Assembly: GCF_013602415.1 (NCBI RefSeq)
Contig: NZ_WPAG02000002.1
Coordinates: 3,971,480-4,035,479, forward strand
DNA from: Rhodococcus sp. B50
GTDB taxonomy: Bacteria; Actinomycetota; Actinomycetes; Mycobacteriales; Mycobacteriaceae
Direction of reading: 5' to 3'
Length of the DNA: 64,000 nt
Shown: positions 55,949 through 64,000 of the stretch, in pieces
How positions within the stretch are numbered: the stretch's first letter is position 1
Layout of the letters: each line of letters starts with the position of its first letter
The notes under the pieces: generated by a model
Told to the model about the DNA's origin: nothing
The model's database searches: none
The model's input: the letters and a program-made list of their open reading frames with translations, nothing else
Translations under genes and position numbers: made by a program

Positions 55949-57139
55949 ATGGACTACGGACTGACACCCGAACTCGAACAGTTCCGCAAGGAGGTGCGCG
56001 AGTTCGTCGACACCCACAAACCGGATGTGCCGGTGAAGGCGGGTGTGCGCAGCGCCGACGACGCCGGCGAGCTCGCAGCGCTGAAGGAATGGACCCGCAA
56101 GCTCTTCGAGGCCGGCTACATCGGTGCCGACTGGCCGGAACGCTATGGCGGCGCCGGAGCGGCGCACTCACCGGAGAAGGACGTGGTCGTCGGTGAGGAG
56201 CTGGCGCGCGGCCGGGCACCGGCGGCGGTGCAGGGAGCCGGACTGCTGGTCGCGCATGCGTTGATCGACTTCGGTACGGAGGAACAGTGCGAGAAGTATC
56301 TTCCGGGTATTCGATCGGGCGAACTCGTCTTCTGCCAGCTGTTCAGCGAGCCGGGATCCGGCAGTGACCTCGCGTCCCTGCGCACGAAGGCCGTACCGGC
56401 CGAGGGCGGCGGGTTCACCGTCACCGGCCAGAAGGTGTGGACGACCAACGGGCACTGGGCCGACTACGGCTACCTCCTGGCGCGGACGAATCCCGACGCA
56501 CCGAAACACCGTGGTATCAGCGCGTTCCTGCTCGACATGCGGTCGCCGGGTGTCGACGTGCGGCCGCTGCGGGAGATGACCGGGACCTCGGATTTCAACG
56601 AGATCTTCCTCGACGACGTTCCCGTCGGATCCGACGCGCTCATCGGTGATCTCGACAACGGCTGGCTGATCGCGAATTCGAGTCTCGCCCACGAACGCAG
56701 CGCCGTGGCGTCGGCCGCAGTACGCCTCCAGCAGGACGTCGATGCACTGAAGGAACTCGCGCGCAGGACGATCCGGTACGGGCGTCCCGCGATCGAGGAC
56801 GGTGCGGTGCAGGAACGGATCGGCGAACTCCAGGCGTCGGTGGAAGCGTTGTCGGCACTGGTGTACGCGAACATCGGTCGCTGGTCGCGGGGTACGGAAC
56901 GTTCCCACGATGCTGCCATGGCCAAACTGATGTTCAGTGAGATCGGCGTCGAGACAGCACGATTCGCCCTGGAACTCGCAGGGGAGGACGGCATCCTCGT
57001 CGAGGGCGACCCGCAGGTCGTCGACGGGGGCCGGTGGCAGGACGAATTCCTGTACGCCCGCGCGTACACCATCGCCGGCGGTACCTCGGAGATCATGCGC
57101 AACATGATCGCCGAGAGAGGGCTCGGTCTTCCGCGCTGA
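55949..57139 (+). CDS. Acyl-CoA dehydrogenase, catalytic subunit type
   Basis: A 396-residue ACAD of the FadE26/FadE28-like catalytic type: CQLFSEPGSGSDLASL (about 129-144), GQKVWTTNGHWADYGYLLART, GTSDFNEIFLDDVPVGSDALIG (about 211-232), SSLAHERSAVASAAV (Glu249 in HER at the helix-G base position) and YTIAGGTSEIMRNMIAERGLGLP. No Glu at the MCAD position. It probably pairs with the short subunit encoded at 58776. Starts one base after the crotonase stop. Confidence 0.87.
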   Translation: MDYGLTPELEQFRKEVREFVDTHKPDVPVKAGVRSADDAGELAALKEWTRKLFEAGYIGADWPERYGGAGAAHSPEKDVVVGEELARGRAPAAVQGAGLLVAHALIDFGTEEQCEKYLPGIRSGELVFCQLFSEPGSGSDLASLRTKAVPAEGGGFTVTGQKVWTTNGHWADYGYLLARTNPDAPKHRGISAFLLDMRSPGVDVRPLREMTGTSDFNEIFLDDVPVGSDALIGDLDNGWLIANSSLAHERSAVASAAVRLQQDVDALKELARRTIRYGRPAIEDGAVQERIGELQASVEALSALVYANIGRWSRGTERSHDAAMAKLMFSEIGVETARFALELAGEDGILVEGDPQVVDGGRWQDEFLYARAYTIAGGTSEIMRNMIAERGLGLPR

Positions 57140-57211
57140 GGCGCGCTTCCCGGCCGGATCGCCGGCCGGCACTACGAACACCTTCGGGTCGACCGAAGAG
57201 GAGGCTCCGCG

Positions 57212-58723
57212 ATGACGGGCATCAAAGAGGCGTTGGCCCTGCTGTGGTCGACCCCCGACAGTGCGAACATGGTGCAGGAGGACAAGACCTGGCACACCTG
57301 GGCGCAGGTGCGTGACACGGCCGAGCGGATCGACGCGGAGCTCGAACGACTCGGGTGCGGACCCCGCAGCCGGATCGGTGTCGTGCTGACCAACCGCACC
57401 GAATCCATTGCGGCACTGATCGCGATCCTGAAACACGACCGCGTGCTGCTCACCCTCAACCCTGCCCAACCGTCGCGGCGGATCGTCGAGGACGCCGCCG
57501 AGGCCCACCCGGATGTGATCCTCGCGCCGCGCGAGTACTGGGCCGATGAGGAGTTCGCCGCACCCATCGCCGCAGCGGGCATCGTCGGTGTCGCCGTGGA
57601 CGGTTCGGACGTCGCATGTGTCTTCGGCGACGCTCCCGTACCACCCCGCCCGGACGAGCAGGACCCGGTCGCGGTCGAGATGTTCACCTCCGGCACCACC
57701 GGTCCGCCCAAGCGGGTTCCGCTGACCTGGCGCCAACTCGAGGCCGCCCTCGAGGCCGTGCACGGCCATACCGGCAAGGGAAGAGGCGATCACGAGCCGT
57801 TCACCGGCCCCGTCGCGCTGATCTCCCTGTCGATGGTGCACATCGGCGGGTTGTGGGGCGTGATCCAGTCGCTGTCGGAAGCGCGGCCGATCGTGTTGAT
57901 GCCCCGCTTCACCGTCGAGGGATGGGTCGACGCGGTCTACGAGCACCGGATGATCGTCGCGGGTCTGCCGCCGGCTGCCATGCGGTCGGTCCTCAACGCC
58001 GACGTGCCGAAAGAGAAGCTTGCGACCCTCCGGGCGATCACCGCCGGCACCACCTTCGTCAGTCCGGAACTGGCCGACGAATTCACCGAGCGGTACGGCA
58101 TCCCGATCATGATCATGTACGGGGCAACCGAATTCGGTGGTGCCGTCGCAGGGTGGACGAAGCCCCTGATCAAGCAGTGGTGGGATCGCAAGCGTGGCAG
58201 CGTCGGCCGGCCCTTCCCCGGAGTACGGATGCGCACCGTCGACGAGAGTGGCATGGTGCTGCCCGACGGCAGCACCGGCCGCCTCGAAGTGAGTTCGCCG
58301 CAGACCGGCACCGGGGTCGGTGATTGGGTCCGCACCAGTGACCTCGCTCATCTGGACGAGGACGGCTTCCTCTACATCGACGGCCGCGCCGACGACGCGA
58401 TCGTCCGCGGCGGGTTCAAGATCCAGCCCGAAACCGTCTGCAACGCGTTTCGGGCCCACCCGTCGGTTCTCGACGCGTCCGTCTTCGGCCGCCCCGACGA
58501 CAGGCTCGGCCACGTGCCGGTCGCCGTGATCGAAACCGTCGACGGTGCAGAAGGTATCGACGTCGACGAGCTGAAGACCTTCCTGCGTACCCGCCTGACG
58601 GCCTACGAGATTCCGGTGGAGATCCACACGGTCCACGCTCTGCCCCGGAGTGTGTCGCTCAAGGTGGACCGTCGCCGGCTGCTGGAGATGGTGGACGAGA
58701 TCGAATCGTCCCGCGCCCGGTAA
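57212..58723 (+). CDS. Acyl-CoA synthetase (class I adenylate-forming)
   Basis: A 503-residue ligase, ATG at 57212 after AGAGGAGG. ATP loop VEMFTSGTTGPPKRVPLTW (about 154-172); A5 IMYGATEFGGAVAGW; A7/A8 WVRTSDLAHLDEDGFLYIDGRADDAIVRGGFKIQPETV (about 371-408); the A10 region is RSVSLKVDRRRL with the catalytic Lys. Complete set of motifs. The substrate is not indicated, but the gene sits between the catalytic-type dehydrogenase and the convergent short dehydrogenase, so it serves the same pathway. Followed by an exceptionally strong hairpin. Confidence 0.88.
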   Translation: MTGIKEALALLWSTPDSANMVQEDKTWHTWAQVRDTAERIDAELERLGCGPRSRIGVVLTNRTESIAALIAILKHDRVLLTLNPAQPSRRIVEDAAEAHPDVILAPREYWADEEFAAPIAAAGIVGVAVDGSDVACVFGDAPVPPRPDEQDPVAVEMFTSGTTGPPKRVPLTWRQLEAALEAVHGHTGKGRGDHEPFTGPVALISLSMVHIGGLWGVIQSLSEARPIVLMPRFTVEGWVDAVYEHRMIVAGLPPAAMRSVLNADVPKEKLATLRAITAGTTFVSPELADEFTERYGIPIMIMYGATEFGGAVAGWTKPLIKQWWDRKRGSVGRPFPGVRMRTVDESGMVLPDGSTGRLEVSSPQTGTGVGDWVRTSDLAHLDEDGFLYIDGRADDAIVRGGFKIQPETVCNAFRAHPSVLDASVFGRPDDRLGHVPVAVIETVDGAEGIDVDELKTFLRTRLTAYEIPVEIHTVHALPRSVSLKVDRRRLLEMVDEIESSRAR

Positions 58724-58724
58724 C

Positions 58725-58774
58725 ACGACGGGAAAGGGGCGGGATCCGACCGGATCCCGCCCCTTTCCCGTCGT
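58725..58774. terminator. Perfect 24-base inverted repeat, bidirectional terminator
   Basis: Arms at 58725-58748 and 58751-58774 are exactly complementary over 24 bases (ACGACGGGAAAGGGGCGGGA start) with only AC between. It fills the gap between convergent stops (58723 and 58776), so one structure ends both transcripts. Confidence 0.88.
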
Positions 58775-58775
58775 C

Positions 58776-59831
58776 TCAGGCCACCGCGAGCCGGCGACGG
58801 TGGTACGAGACCGATCCGTCGAGGAGTTCGTCGACCTTGATGCGGCGCAGCAGCAGGTGCACGTCGTGCTCCCAGGTGAAGCCGATGCCGCCGTGGACCT
58901 GCAGCGTTGTCTGGGCGGTGGTGGACGCTCCGGAACATGCGAACGCGACCGCGGCCGACACCGCCCGGGCGCGCGCTGCGGGATCGTCCCCGTCGAGGGC
59001 GACCGCGGCGGCCCAGAGTGTCGCGCGGGATGCCTCGGTCGACGTCGCCATGTTCGCGCAGTGGTGCTTCACGGCCTGAAAACTGCCGATCGTACTGCCG
59101 AACTGAGTTCTGCTACCGGCATATTCGATACTCATCTCGACCAGGCGGGCAGCGGCACCGAGGGCATCGACGGCGCGGAAGGTCGCGAGACGGTCGTGGG
59201 CGAAGGCTACCGTGCCGGGCAGGAGGGGGAACCAGGAATCCTGCGGGAGGGTGACGTCGACGTCGGCGACGGCCCACGACCGGGTGAGATCGAGTGACTC
59301 GAGCGACCGCACGGTGAGCGTCTCCACAGGCACGACCGCCGCGACCTCCGCGCCGGTGTCTGTGACGGCGACCAGCAGGAGGTCGTGCGCGTCGATCAGG
59401 CCGGTGATCGGTGCCGTCGTGCCACTCAGCACGAGTGTTTCCCCGTCGAATCGCGCATGAAGACCGGACTTCTCGGGCGAGGACAGGGCGGGCAACACGA
59501 CGCGTTCGCCGATTTCCGCCGCTGCGGCCGCGGGATGACCGATCGTCTCGAGGAGACTCGCCGCGATCGCGAGTTCGGCGAGGGGAACGGAGCTGCCGGC
59601 CCGTCCGTGCTCCTCGACGAGCACGGCCAGATCGACGTGGGTGCCGCCGGTTTCGGTGGTGAGCAGTCCGATCGACCCCGAGTGCGCGAGGTGGCGGAGT
59701 CCGTCGGCGGGGAGGCGGGCGGGGCCGTCGTCGATGACCGGTCTGCGCGCGGCGATCGGGTCGTTCTTGACGAGCCACGCGCGCTCGCTCTCGCCGAGGG
59801 CCACCTGTTCGTCGCTCAACGCGAAGTCCAT
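58776..59831 (-). CDS. Acyl-CoA dehydrogenase, short (non-catalytic-type) subunit
   Basis: A 351-residue short ACAD with FALSDEQVALGESERAWL at the start, FGSTIGSFQAVKHHCANMA (about 248-266) and LQVHGGIGFTWEHDVHLLLRRIK near the end. The catalytic Glu segment and the SEPGxGSD FAD strand of full ACADs are missing, as in the beta partner of heteromeric FadE enzymes. It most likely joins the catalytic subunit from 55949. Transcribed leftward from a promoter with a GntR-type site at 59854-59873. Confidence 0.85.
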   Translation of the reverse strand: MDFALSDEQVALGESERAWLVKNDPIAARRPVIDDGPARLPADGLRHLAHSGSIGLLTTETGGTHVDLAVLVEEHGRAGSSVPLAELAIAASLLETIGHPAAAAAEIGERVVLPALSSPEKSGLHARFDGETLVLSGTTAPITGLIDAHDLLLVAVTDTGAEVAAVVPVETLTVRSLESLDLTRSWAVADVDVTLPQDSWFPLLPGTVAFAHDRLATFRAVDALGAAARLVEMSIEYAGSRTQFGSTIGSFQAVKHHCANMATSTEASRATLWAAAVALDGDDPAARARAVSAAVAFACSGASTTAQTTLQVHGGIGFTWEHDVHLLLRRIKVDELLDGSVSYHRRRLAVA

Positions 59832-59853
59832 GACGCTCCTTCGATGTGGTCGT

Positions 59854-59873
59854 CAACGTAGTTAACCATGTGT
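59854..59873. promoter_or_regulatory. GntR-type operator upstream of the short dehydrogenase gene
   Basis: The 16-mer ACGTAGTTAACCATGT (59856-59871) differs from the best site at three positions and keeps the FadR core GTTAAC. It lies 23 bases before the dehydrogenase start at 59831. Confidence 0.55.
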
Positions 59874-59938
59874 GTCGCCGTTTGTGGAGTCTGCGAACCG
59901 CGTGCGACATCGGACGAGTTTTCGATGAAGTCTGGTCC

Positions 59939-59958
59939 TTACATCGTTATACAGGTAA
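59939..59958. promoter_or_regulatory. GntR-type operator upstream of the second dehydrogenase-linked ligase
   Basis: TTACATCGTTATACAGGTAA matches the best site at 13 of 20 positions with the TTACAT half intact. It lies 34 bases before the start at 59992 and about 80 bases from the site at 59854, so the divergent promoter carries a pair. Confidence 0.45.
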
Positions 59959-59991
59959 TACTTGTCGCCGACGTCCACGAGGGAGTGACCG

Positions 59992-61542
59992 ATGACGATG
60001 CCGTCGATGAACCCGACCGATCTCGCCGCCGCCTTCGGTGACAAACCGGCGATCGTCATGGTCGAGGACGGCGCGACGCTCACCTATCGCGAACTCGAGT
60101 CGTCGTCCAACCGCATTGCGCACCTGTTCCGGCAGCGTGGTCTGCGGGCGGGCGACCACATCGCGATCCTCATGGAGAACTGCCTCGACGTCTTCCCGGT
60201 GGTGTGGGCGGCGCAGCGCACCGGTCTGCTCTATACGCCCGTCAACTGGCACCTGTCCGACGACGAGGCCGCCTACGTGGTCGAGAACTGTGGAGCTCGT
60301 GTGCTCGTGCACTCGGAACGTCTCGACCGGCTCGGGGCGGTCGTCGCCGACGGAAACCCCGTCCTCGACGCGCGGGTCACCACCGGCACCCACTCGCCGA
60401 GCGGTGCCGAGATCCTCGCCGACACTGTTGCGACCCTGCCCGATACACCCGTCGGCGACGAACTCGAGGGGTATTACATGCTGTACTCCTCGGGCACCAC
60501 CGGACGCCCGAAGGGGATCCTGCCCGCCCTGACCGGAGCTCCTTTCGGCACCGGCCTGGCCATCGACTCGACGATGCGCGACGCCTTCGGATTCGGCCCG
60601 CACTCCGTCTATCTCAGCCCCGGCCCGCTCTACCATGCCGCACCGCTCGGCTGGACGATGGGAACGGTCCGCAACGGAGGCACCGCGCTGGTGATGGAGA
60701 CCTTCGACGCCGAACGTGCGCTCGAGGCCATCGAGCGGTACGGCGTCACCCACGCCCAGTTCGTTCCGACGATGTTCGTGCGGATGCTGAAGCTGCCCGA
60801 ATCGACCCGGATGCGCTACGACGTGTCGAGTCTGCGCGTCGTGGTCCACGCGGCGGCGCCATGTCCGGTCGAGGTCAAGGAACGCATGATCGACTGGTTC
60901 GGTCCGAAGATCCTCGAGTTCTACGCGGGCAGCGAAGGCAACGGTTTCTTCATGATCACCACGCCGGAATGGCTCGAACATCGCGGTTCCGTCGGCCGTC
61001 CGACCCTGGGGCAGGTGCACATCTGCGACGAGTCCGGCCGCGAACTCGGGCCGGGAGAAGTGGGCACGGTGTGGATCGGCGACGGCCTGGACTTCGAGTA
61101 CCACGGCGATCCGGCGAAGACCGCCGCCGCCTACAACGACAAGGGCTGGACGACCCTCGGCGATCTCGGGCACGTCGACGAGGACGGCTACCTGTACCTC
61201 TCGGCGCGGCGCACCGATCTGATCCTGTCCGGCGGCGTCAACATCTACCCCGTCGAGGTCGAGGACGTGCTGACGATGCACCCCGCCGTCCTCGACGTCG
61301 CCGTCGTCGGCCTGCCCGACGAGGAGATGAGCCAACGCGTCCACGCCGTTGTCACACCCGTGGACGGGGTGCGGGCCGACGATGCCCTGGTGACCGAACT
61401 CGTCGAGTACACCCGCGAACGCCTCGCGCACTTCAAGGTGCCGCGCACCGTCGAGTTCGGCGAGGTTCCGCGACTGCCGAGCGGCAAGATCCTGCGCCGG
61501 GCCCTGCTCGCCCGCTACGACGAGGTGTCGCCGGCGCCGTGA
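59992..61542 (+). CDS. Acyl-CoA synthetase (class I adenylate-forming)
   Basis: A 516-residue ligase; ATG 59992 with GAGGGAGTG upstream. ATP loop YYMLYSSGTTGRPKGILPA (about 161-179); substrate region LYHAAPLGWTMGTVRNGGTALVMETFD; A5 EFYAGSEGNGFFMIT (about 306-320), A7/A8 GWTTLGDLGHVDEDGYLYLSARRTDLILSGGVNIYPVEVEDV and A10 LPSGKILRRAL. It resembles FadD-type ligases of actinobacterial aromatic and steroid clusters. Third ligase of the GntR-controlled cluster; its stop is four bases from the convergent metalloprotease gene. Confidence 0.88.
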   Translation: MTMPSMNPTDLAAAFGDKPAIVMVEDGATLTYRELESSSNRIAHLFRQRGLRAGDHIAILMENCLDVFPVVWAAQRTGLLYTPVNWHLSDDEAAYVVENCGARVLVHSERLDRLGAVVADGNPVLDARVTTGTHSPSGAEILADTVATLPDTPVGDELEGYYMLYSSGTTGRPKGILPALTGAPFGTGLAIDSTMRDAFGFGPHSVYLSPGPLYHAAPLGWTMGTVRNGGTALVMETFDAERALEAIERYGVTHAQFVPTMFVRMLKLPESTRMRYDVSSLRVVVHAAAPCPVEVKERMIDWFGPKILEFYAGSEGNGFFMITTPEWLEHRGSVGRPTLGQVHICDESGRELGPGEVGTVWIGDGLDFEYHGDPAKTAAAYNDKGWTTLGDLGHVDEDGYLYLSARRTDLILSGGVNIYPVEVEDVLTMHPAVLDVAVVGLPDEEMSQRVHAVVTPVDGVRADDALVTELVEYTRERLAHFKVPRTVEFGEVPRLPSGKILRRALLARYDEVSPAP

Positions 61543-61546
61543 CGGC

Positions 61547-62278
61547 TCAGGACAGCTGGGTCACCACGATGCGTGTGACGCCGTAGAAGGCGGTACCCGC
61601 TGTGACGATCGCGAACAGCGCGATCCACACGCTCGCCGGGATACGGGTGAGCCCGCGCAACTGGTCGGCGTCCGAACCCCGGCCGCGACCGCGCGAATGG
61701 GTGCGGGCGAGTTCGAGGACCGGGCGGGTCGCGCCGAGGAGCAGGACCCACGTGATGAGATAGGCCGCGGTGTACCGGACGACCGGATCGCCGAGATAGG
61801 CGGCCGCACCGACGAGCGCACCCGCGATCACCACCGAGACGAAGCCGTACAGATTGCGGATCAGCAGCAACAGGACGGCGAGCGCGGCGAGGATCGACCA
61901 CAGCACCGCGGCGGGCCGGTCCAGGGTCAGCAGTGTCGCCGCCGCGAAACCGAGCACAGCCGGGCCGGTGTACCCGGCGAAGGTCGTCGCGACCATGCCG
62001 GGACCGCGCGGATTGCCGGACGACACCATCACCCCCGAGGTGTCGCTGTGCAGGCGGATACCCGAGAGCTTGCGGCCCACGAGCGCCGCGACCAGCGCGT
62101 GCGATCCCTCGTGCGCCTGCGTGATGACGTGACGGGTCTTCAACCACAGCGGCCGCACGGTGACGAGCACGAATGCGACGATGGCCGTTCCGACGACGAC
62201 CATCGTCGGAGCGGGTTCGTCGACGGTCGACACGGCCTGCCACGCGGAGGACACGACCTCCGTGAACGAGGCGGACAC
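61547..62278 (-). CDS. M50-family membrane metallopeptidase
   Basis: A protein of 243 residues with about six membrane spans. The zinc motif HEGSH (about 56-60, in ITQAHEGSHALVAALVGRKLSGIRLH) is the HExxH of site-2-type proteases; the region LHSDTSGVMVSSGNPRG matches the M50B conserved loop, and GPAVLGFAAATLL follows. The usual distal NPDG-type Asp motif is replaced, so the third ligand is not clear. M50B proteins of this size are common in actinobacteria; partner substrate unknown. GTG start at 62278 with AAGGTGAT. Divergent from azlC. Confidence 0.78.
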   Translation of the reverse strand: MSASFTEVVSSAWQAVSTVDEPAPTMVVVGTAIVAFVLVTVRPLWLKTRHVITQAHEGSHALVAALVGRKLSGIRLHSDTSGVMVSSGNPRGPGMVATTFAGYTGPAVLGFAAATLLTLDRPAAVLWSILAALAVLLLLIRNLYGFVSVVIAGALVGAAAYLGDPVVRYTAAYLITWVLLLGATRPVLELARTHSRGRGRGSDADQLRGLTRIPASVWIALFAIVTAGTAFYGVTRIVVTQLS

Positions 62279-62341
62279 AGATCACCTTCCTTCGGGCATG
62301 GCGGGGCCGGGCACTGAGTCTTCCGGCCCGGCGATAGCCTG

Positions 62342-63040
62342 ATGAGCATGCCCGACCGCCGTACCCTCGAGATCCGCGCGGGTATCGCGGACTCCTGGGC
62401 CGTGGGTCTCGGACTGATTCCGCTGGGACTCGCGTTCGGTGTGGTGCTCACCCAGCGCGGGTTCGAGTGGTGGTGGGCACCGATCTTCTCCACCGTCATC
62501 TACGCGGGGTCGATGGAGTTCCTCGCGATCGGTCTCATCGCGGCGGTCACCCCGCTCGCCTCGGTGGCGGCGGCGACGCTGCTCGTGAACTTCCGGCACG
62601 TCTTCTACGGCCTGTCGTTCCCGCTGCACCGCATCCGCAGCCGGCTCGGGCGCCTCTACGGCGTCTATGCGCTCACCGACGAGTCGTACGCGATCGTCGC
62701 CCCCAAGGCACGTGAGCAGCTCTCCGGCACCCGCGTCCTCACGGTCCAGGTGCTCTGCCAGCTGATGTGGGTCGTGTCGGGCACGATCGGCGCCCTGATC
62801 GGAGCGGTGCTCCCCGAAGGGCTCTCCGGCCTCGAGTTCGCGCTCACCGCGCTGTTCGCCGTCCTCGCGATCGATGCCTTCCGCGCCAACCGTGACCTGC
62901 CGGCACCGGTGATCGCGATGATCTGCGGTCTCGTCGCACTGCTGGTCGCGAAGGAGCAGATGCTCGTCGTCGGGCTCGGCCTGTTCGTGGTGTGCCTGTT
63001 CGTGCGGTTCGTCTACCGGAACAAGGTGGCCCGTGCCTGA
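62342..63040 (+). CDS. azlC: AzlC-family branched-chain amino acid exporter subunit
   Basis: A 232-residue protein with seven or so membrane spans: IPLGLAFGVVLTQRGFEWWWAPIFSTVIYAGSMEFLAIGLI (about 25-65) contains the signature YAGSMEFLAIG, followed by LLVNFRHVFYGLSFPLHRI and YALTDESYAIV, all conserved in AzlC. With AzlD it forms a two-component exporter of branched-chain amino acids or related compounds. ATG at 62342 or 62348; no clear ribosome site. Its stop lies inside the azlD start region. Confidence 0.88.
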   Translation: MSMPDRRTLEIRAGIADSWAVGLGLIPLGLAFGVVLTQRGFEWWWAPIFSTVIYAGSMEFLAIGLIAAVTPLASVAAATLLVNFRHVFYGLSFPLHRIRSRLGRLYGVYALTDESYAIVAPKAREQLSGTRVLTVQVLCQLMWVVSGTIGALIGAVLPEGLSGLEFALTALFAVLAIDAFRANRDLPAPVIAMICGLVALLVAKEQMLVVGLGLFVVCLFVRFVYRNKVARA

Positions 63041-63362
63041 GTCGGTGCCCGGCGCCGGATACGTCCTCGGCGCTCTGGCGGTGATGTTCGTGGTGACGAT
63101 CGCACTGCGCGCGGCGCCGTTCCTCGCGTTGTCGGCGCTGAAGAACTCCGCCTTCGTCGACTTCCTCGGCCGCACGATGCCCGCGGGGGTCATGGTGATC
63201 CTCGTGATCTACACGCTGCGCGATGTGGGGGAGTCGACCTGGCTGCCCGCGACCGTCGGTCTCGCGGGCACGATCATCGTGCATCTGTGGCGACGCAACG
63301 CCGCACTGAGCACCGTGGTCGGGACGGGTCTCTATCTCGTAGCGTCGGCGTTCTGGACCTGA
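63033..63362 (+). CDS. azlD: AzlD-family exporter subunit
   Basis: A 109-residue partner with three or four hydrophobic segments: VLGALAVMFVVTIALRAAPFLAL, VMVILVIYTLRDVG and LAGTIIVHLWRRNAALSTVVGTGLYL, in the standard AzlD layout. GTG start at 63033 overlaps the azlC stop by eight bases. The last 31 bases overlap the tail of the convergent glycosyltransferase gene. Confidence 0.85.
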   Translation: MPESVPGAGYVLGALAVMFVVTIALRAAPFLALSALKNSAFVDFLGRTMPAGVMVILVIYTLRDVGESTWLPATVGLAGTIIVHLWRRNAALSTVVGTGLYLVASAFWT

Positions 63363-64000
63363 GCCGGCGCGGCGACGGTCTCCTCGCGCTCGACAGTGTT
63401 CCCGGCACCGGGTCGACGACTGCGCGCGGCGAACATCGCGGCGACGAACACAGCGATCGCGGCCAGGCACTGCGAGGTGCCGAGGACTTCGAGGAGAAGC
63501 TGCTCGACCCAGCCGCCGGAGGACGCTTCACGCAGCAGGTGGTTGGGTCCGATGAGGAAGACCGTGGTGGCGGGCAGCAGCACCGGCCACCAGCGGCGGT
63601 AGGCAGGGGCGATCAGCAGCGGCACGAGGAAGAGGGCGTACACCCAGTGGTGGGTGACGGCGATCGGAGCGGCGAGCAACGAGGCCAGGCCCACCAGAGC
63701 CACCGCGACCACCGGCTCGTCGGCCCGCAGGAAGCGATAGGCGGCCCACGCGGTACCGGCCACGATGATCACCGCACCGGCCAGCCAGAGCGCCTTGGCG
63801 GTGCCGTCGGAGAAGTCGAAACGGGCGATGAGACCCGTGAGTGCCTGATTGCGGAAGAACGACGGGTCGCCGGCGCGGTCGGTCGCGAAGAACTCCGTCG
63901 TCCAGAAGTAGACGGTTGAATCGGGGCGCAACCAGTAACCGAACGCGACGGTCGCGGCGAATGCACCCAACGCGCGGAAGGCCGACGGCCAGTCGCGGCG
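63332..64000 (-). CDS. GT87-like membrane glycosyltransferase, C-terminal part
   Basis: The leftward gene ends at 63332 and runs off the right edge of the window, so only about 222 C-terminal residues are seen. They include YFWTTEFFATDRAGDPSFFRNQALTGLIARF, SLLAAPIAVTHHWVYALFLVPLLIAPAY and NHLLREASSGGWVEQL, with about five membrane spans. This matches the C-terminus of GT87 (DUF2029) polyprenyl-phosphate-mannose-dependent mannosyltransferases of mycolic-acid bacteria. The catalytic N-terminal region is missing, so the enzyme specificity is open. Its 3' end overlaps azlD tail to tail by 31 bases. Confidence 0.78.
   Translation of the reverse strand, partial: RRDWPSAFRALGAFAATVAFGYWLRPDSTVYFWTTEFFATDRAGDPSFFRNQALTGLIARFDFSDGTAKALWLAGAVIIVAGTAWAAYRFLRADEPVVAVALVGLASLLAAPIAVTHHWVYALFLVPLLIAPAYRRWWPVLLPATTVFLIGPNHLLREASSGGWVEQLLLEVLGTSQCLAAIAVFVAAMFAARSRRPGAGNTVEREETVAAPAQVQNADATR

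Noticed and set aside
56168..58726. 852-codon open frame antisense to an acyl-CoA dehydrogenase and a CoA ligase
   Set aside because: It spans two well-supported plus-strand genes and the gap between them, and lacks any protein motif.

Overview
The window is high-GC DNA with actinobacterial gene content: an Lsr2 nucleoid protein, F420/PPOX-type small oxidoreductases, many mycobacterial-style acyl-CoA dehydrogenases and CoA ligases, GTG/TTG starts and dense ATGA/GTGA stop-start overlaps. The left edge holds the first codons of a propane-monooxygenase-type diiron hydroxylase (prmA/mimA type). Together these point to Rhodococcus or a close relative in the Nocardiaceae. No rRNA, tRNA, CRISPR array, insertion sequence or prophage was seen, and no gene-free stretch exceeds 300 bases. 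Family names below come from recognising sequence patterns by eye; no database search was run.

Region 1 (1-2635): start of a divergent prmA-like gene, a MimR/AcoR-type activator with GAF, AAA+ and Fis-HTH regions but no sigma-54 contact loop, and a pyridoxamine-phosphate-oxidase-fold protein. Region 2 (2657-13840): a ten-gene Ter stress-response island. Seven genes run leftward as one coupled operon (coiled-coil protein, CitE-like lyase, PRTase/TRSP, PRTase/PELOTA, HAD phosphatase, double TerD, TerD fused to a degenerate FtsK-like domain). Three run rightward (TerD, TerC-like DUF475 membrane protein, TerA-like protein behind a terminator). Established work on Ter systems predicts that the enzyme set makes or processes a nucleoside-like metabolite, with the Ca-binding TerD proteins as membrane-linked sensors.

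Region 3 (14014-25898): mixed single genes. They include an F420-type nitroreductase-fold protein, a GltB-like FMN protein divergent from a molybdopterin oxidoreductase, an MBL-fold hydrolase, TspO next to a carotenoid-cleavage oxygenase, an APC permease divergent from an ArsR-ArsC fusion, a VOC protein and a phosphotransferase. Region 4 (25903-33694): a TetR-centred acid-uptake and acyl-CoA module. A sodium/solute symporter operon runs left; TetR, acyl-CoA dehydrogenase, SCP2-like protein, alpha/beta hydrolase and CoA ligase run right. The same 14-base operator-like motif lies in front of both arms.

Region 5 (33724-44382): a serine-hydrolase-fold lipoprotein lacking its catalytic Ser and Lys, an MFS transporter, GYD, PPOX, HdeD and DUF72 proteins, MarR divergent from a FUSC exporter, Lsr2, nucleoside hydrolase, thioesterase and cyclase. 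Region 6 (44402-61542): a GntR/FadR-type regulator and a large catabolic cluster with three CoA ligases, two fused and two single acyl-CoA dehydrogenases, two unusual crotonases, a MaoC-type dehydratase, a nitronate-monooxygenase-like flavoprotein and a small unknown protein. Five variants of one palindromic site (TTACATAGTCAACTATGTTA type) sit in front of its transcription units, suggesting one regulon for activation and beta-oxidation-like shortening of an unidentified bulky carboxylic acid. Region 7 (61547-64000): an M50 metalloprotease, an AzlC/AzlD exporter, and the 3' end of a GT87-like membrane glycosyltransferase that overlaps azlD tail to tail.
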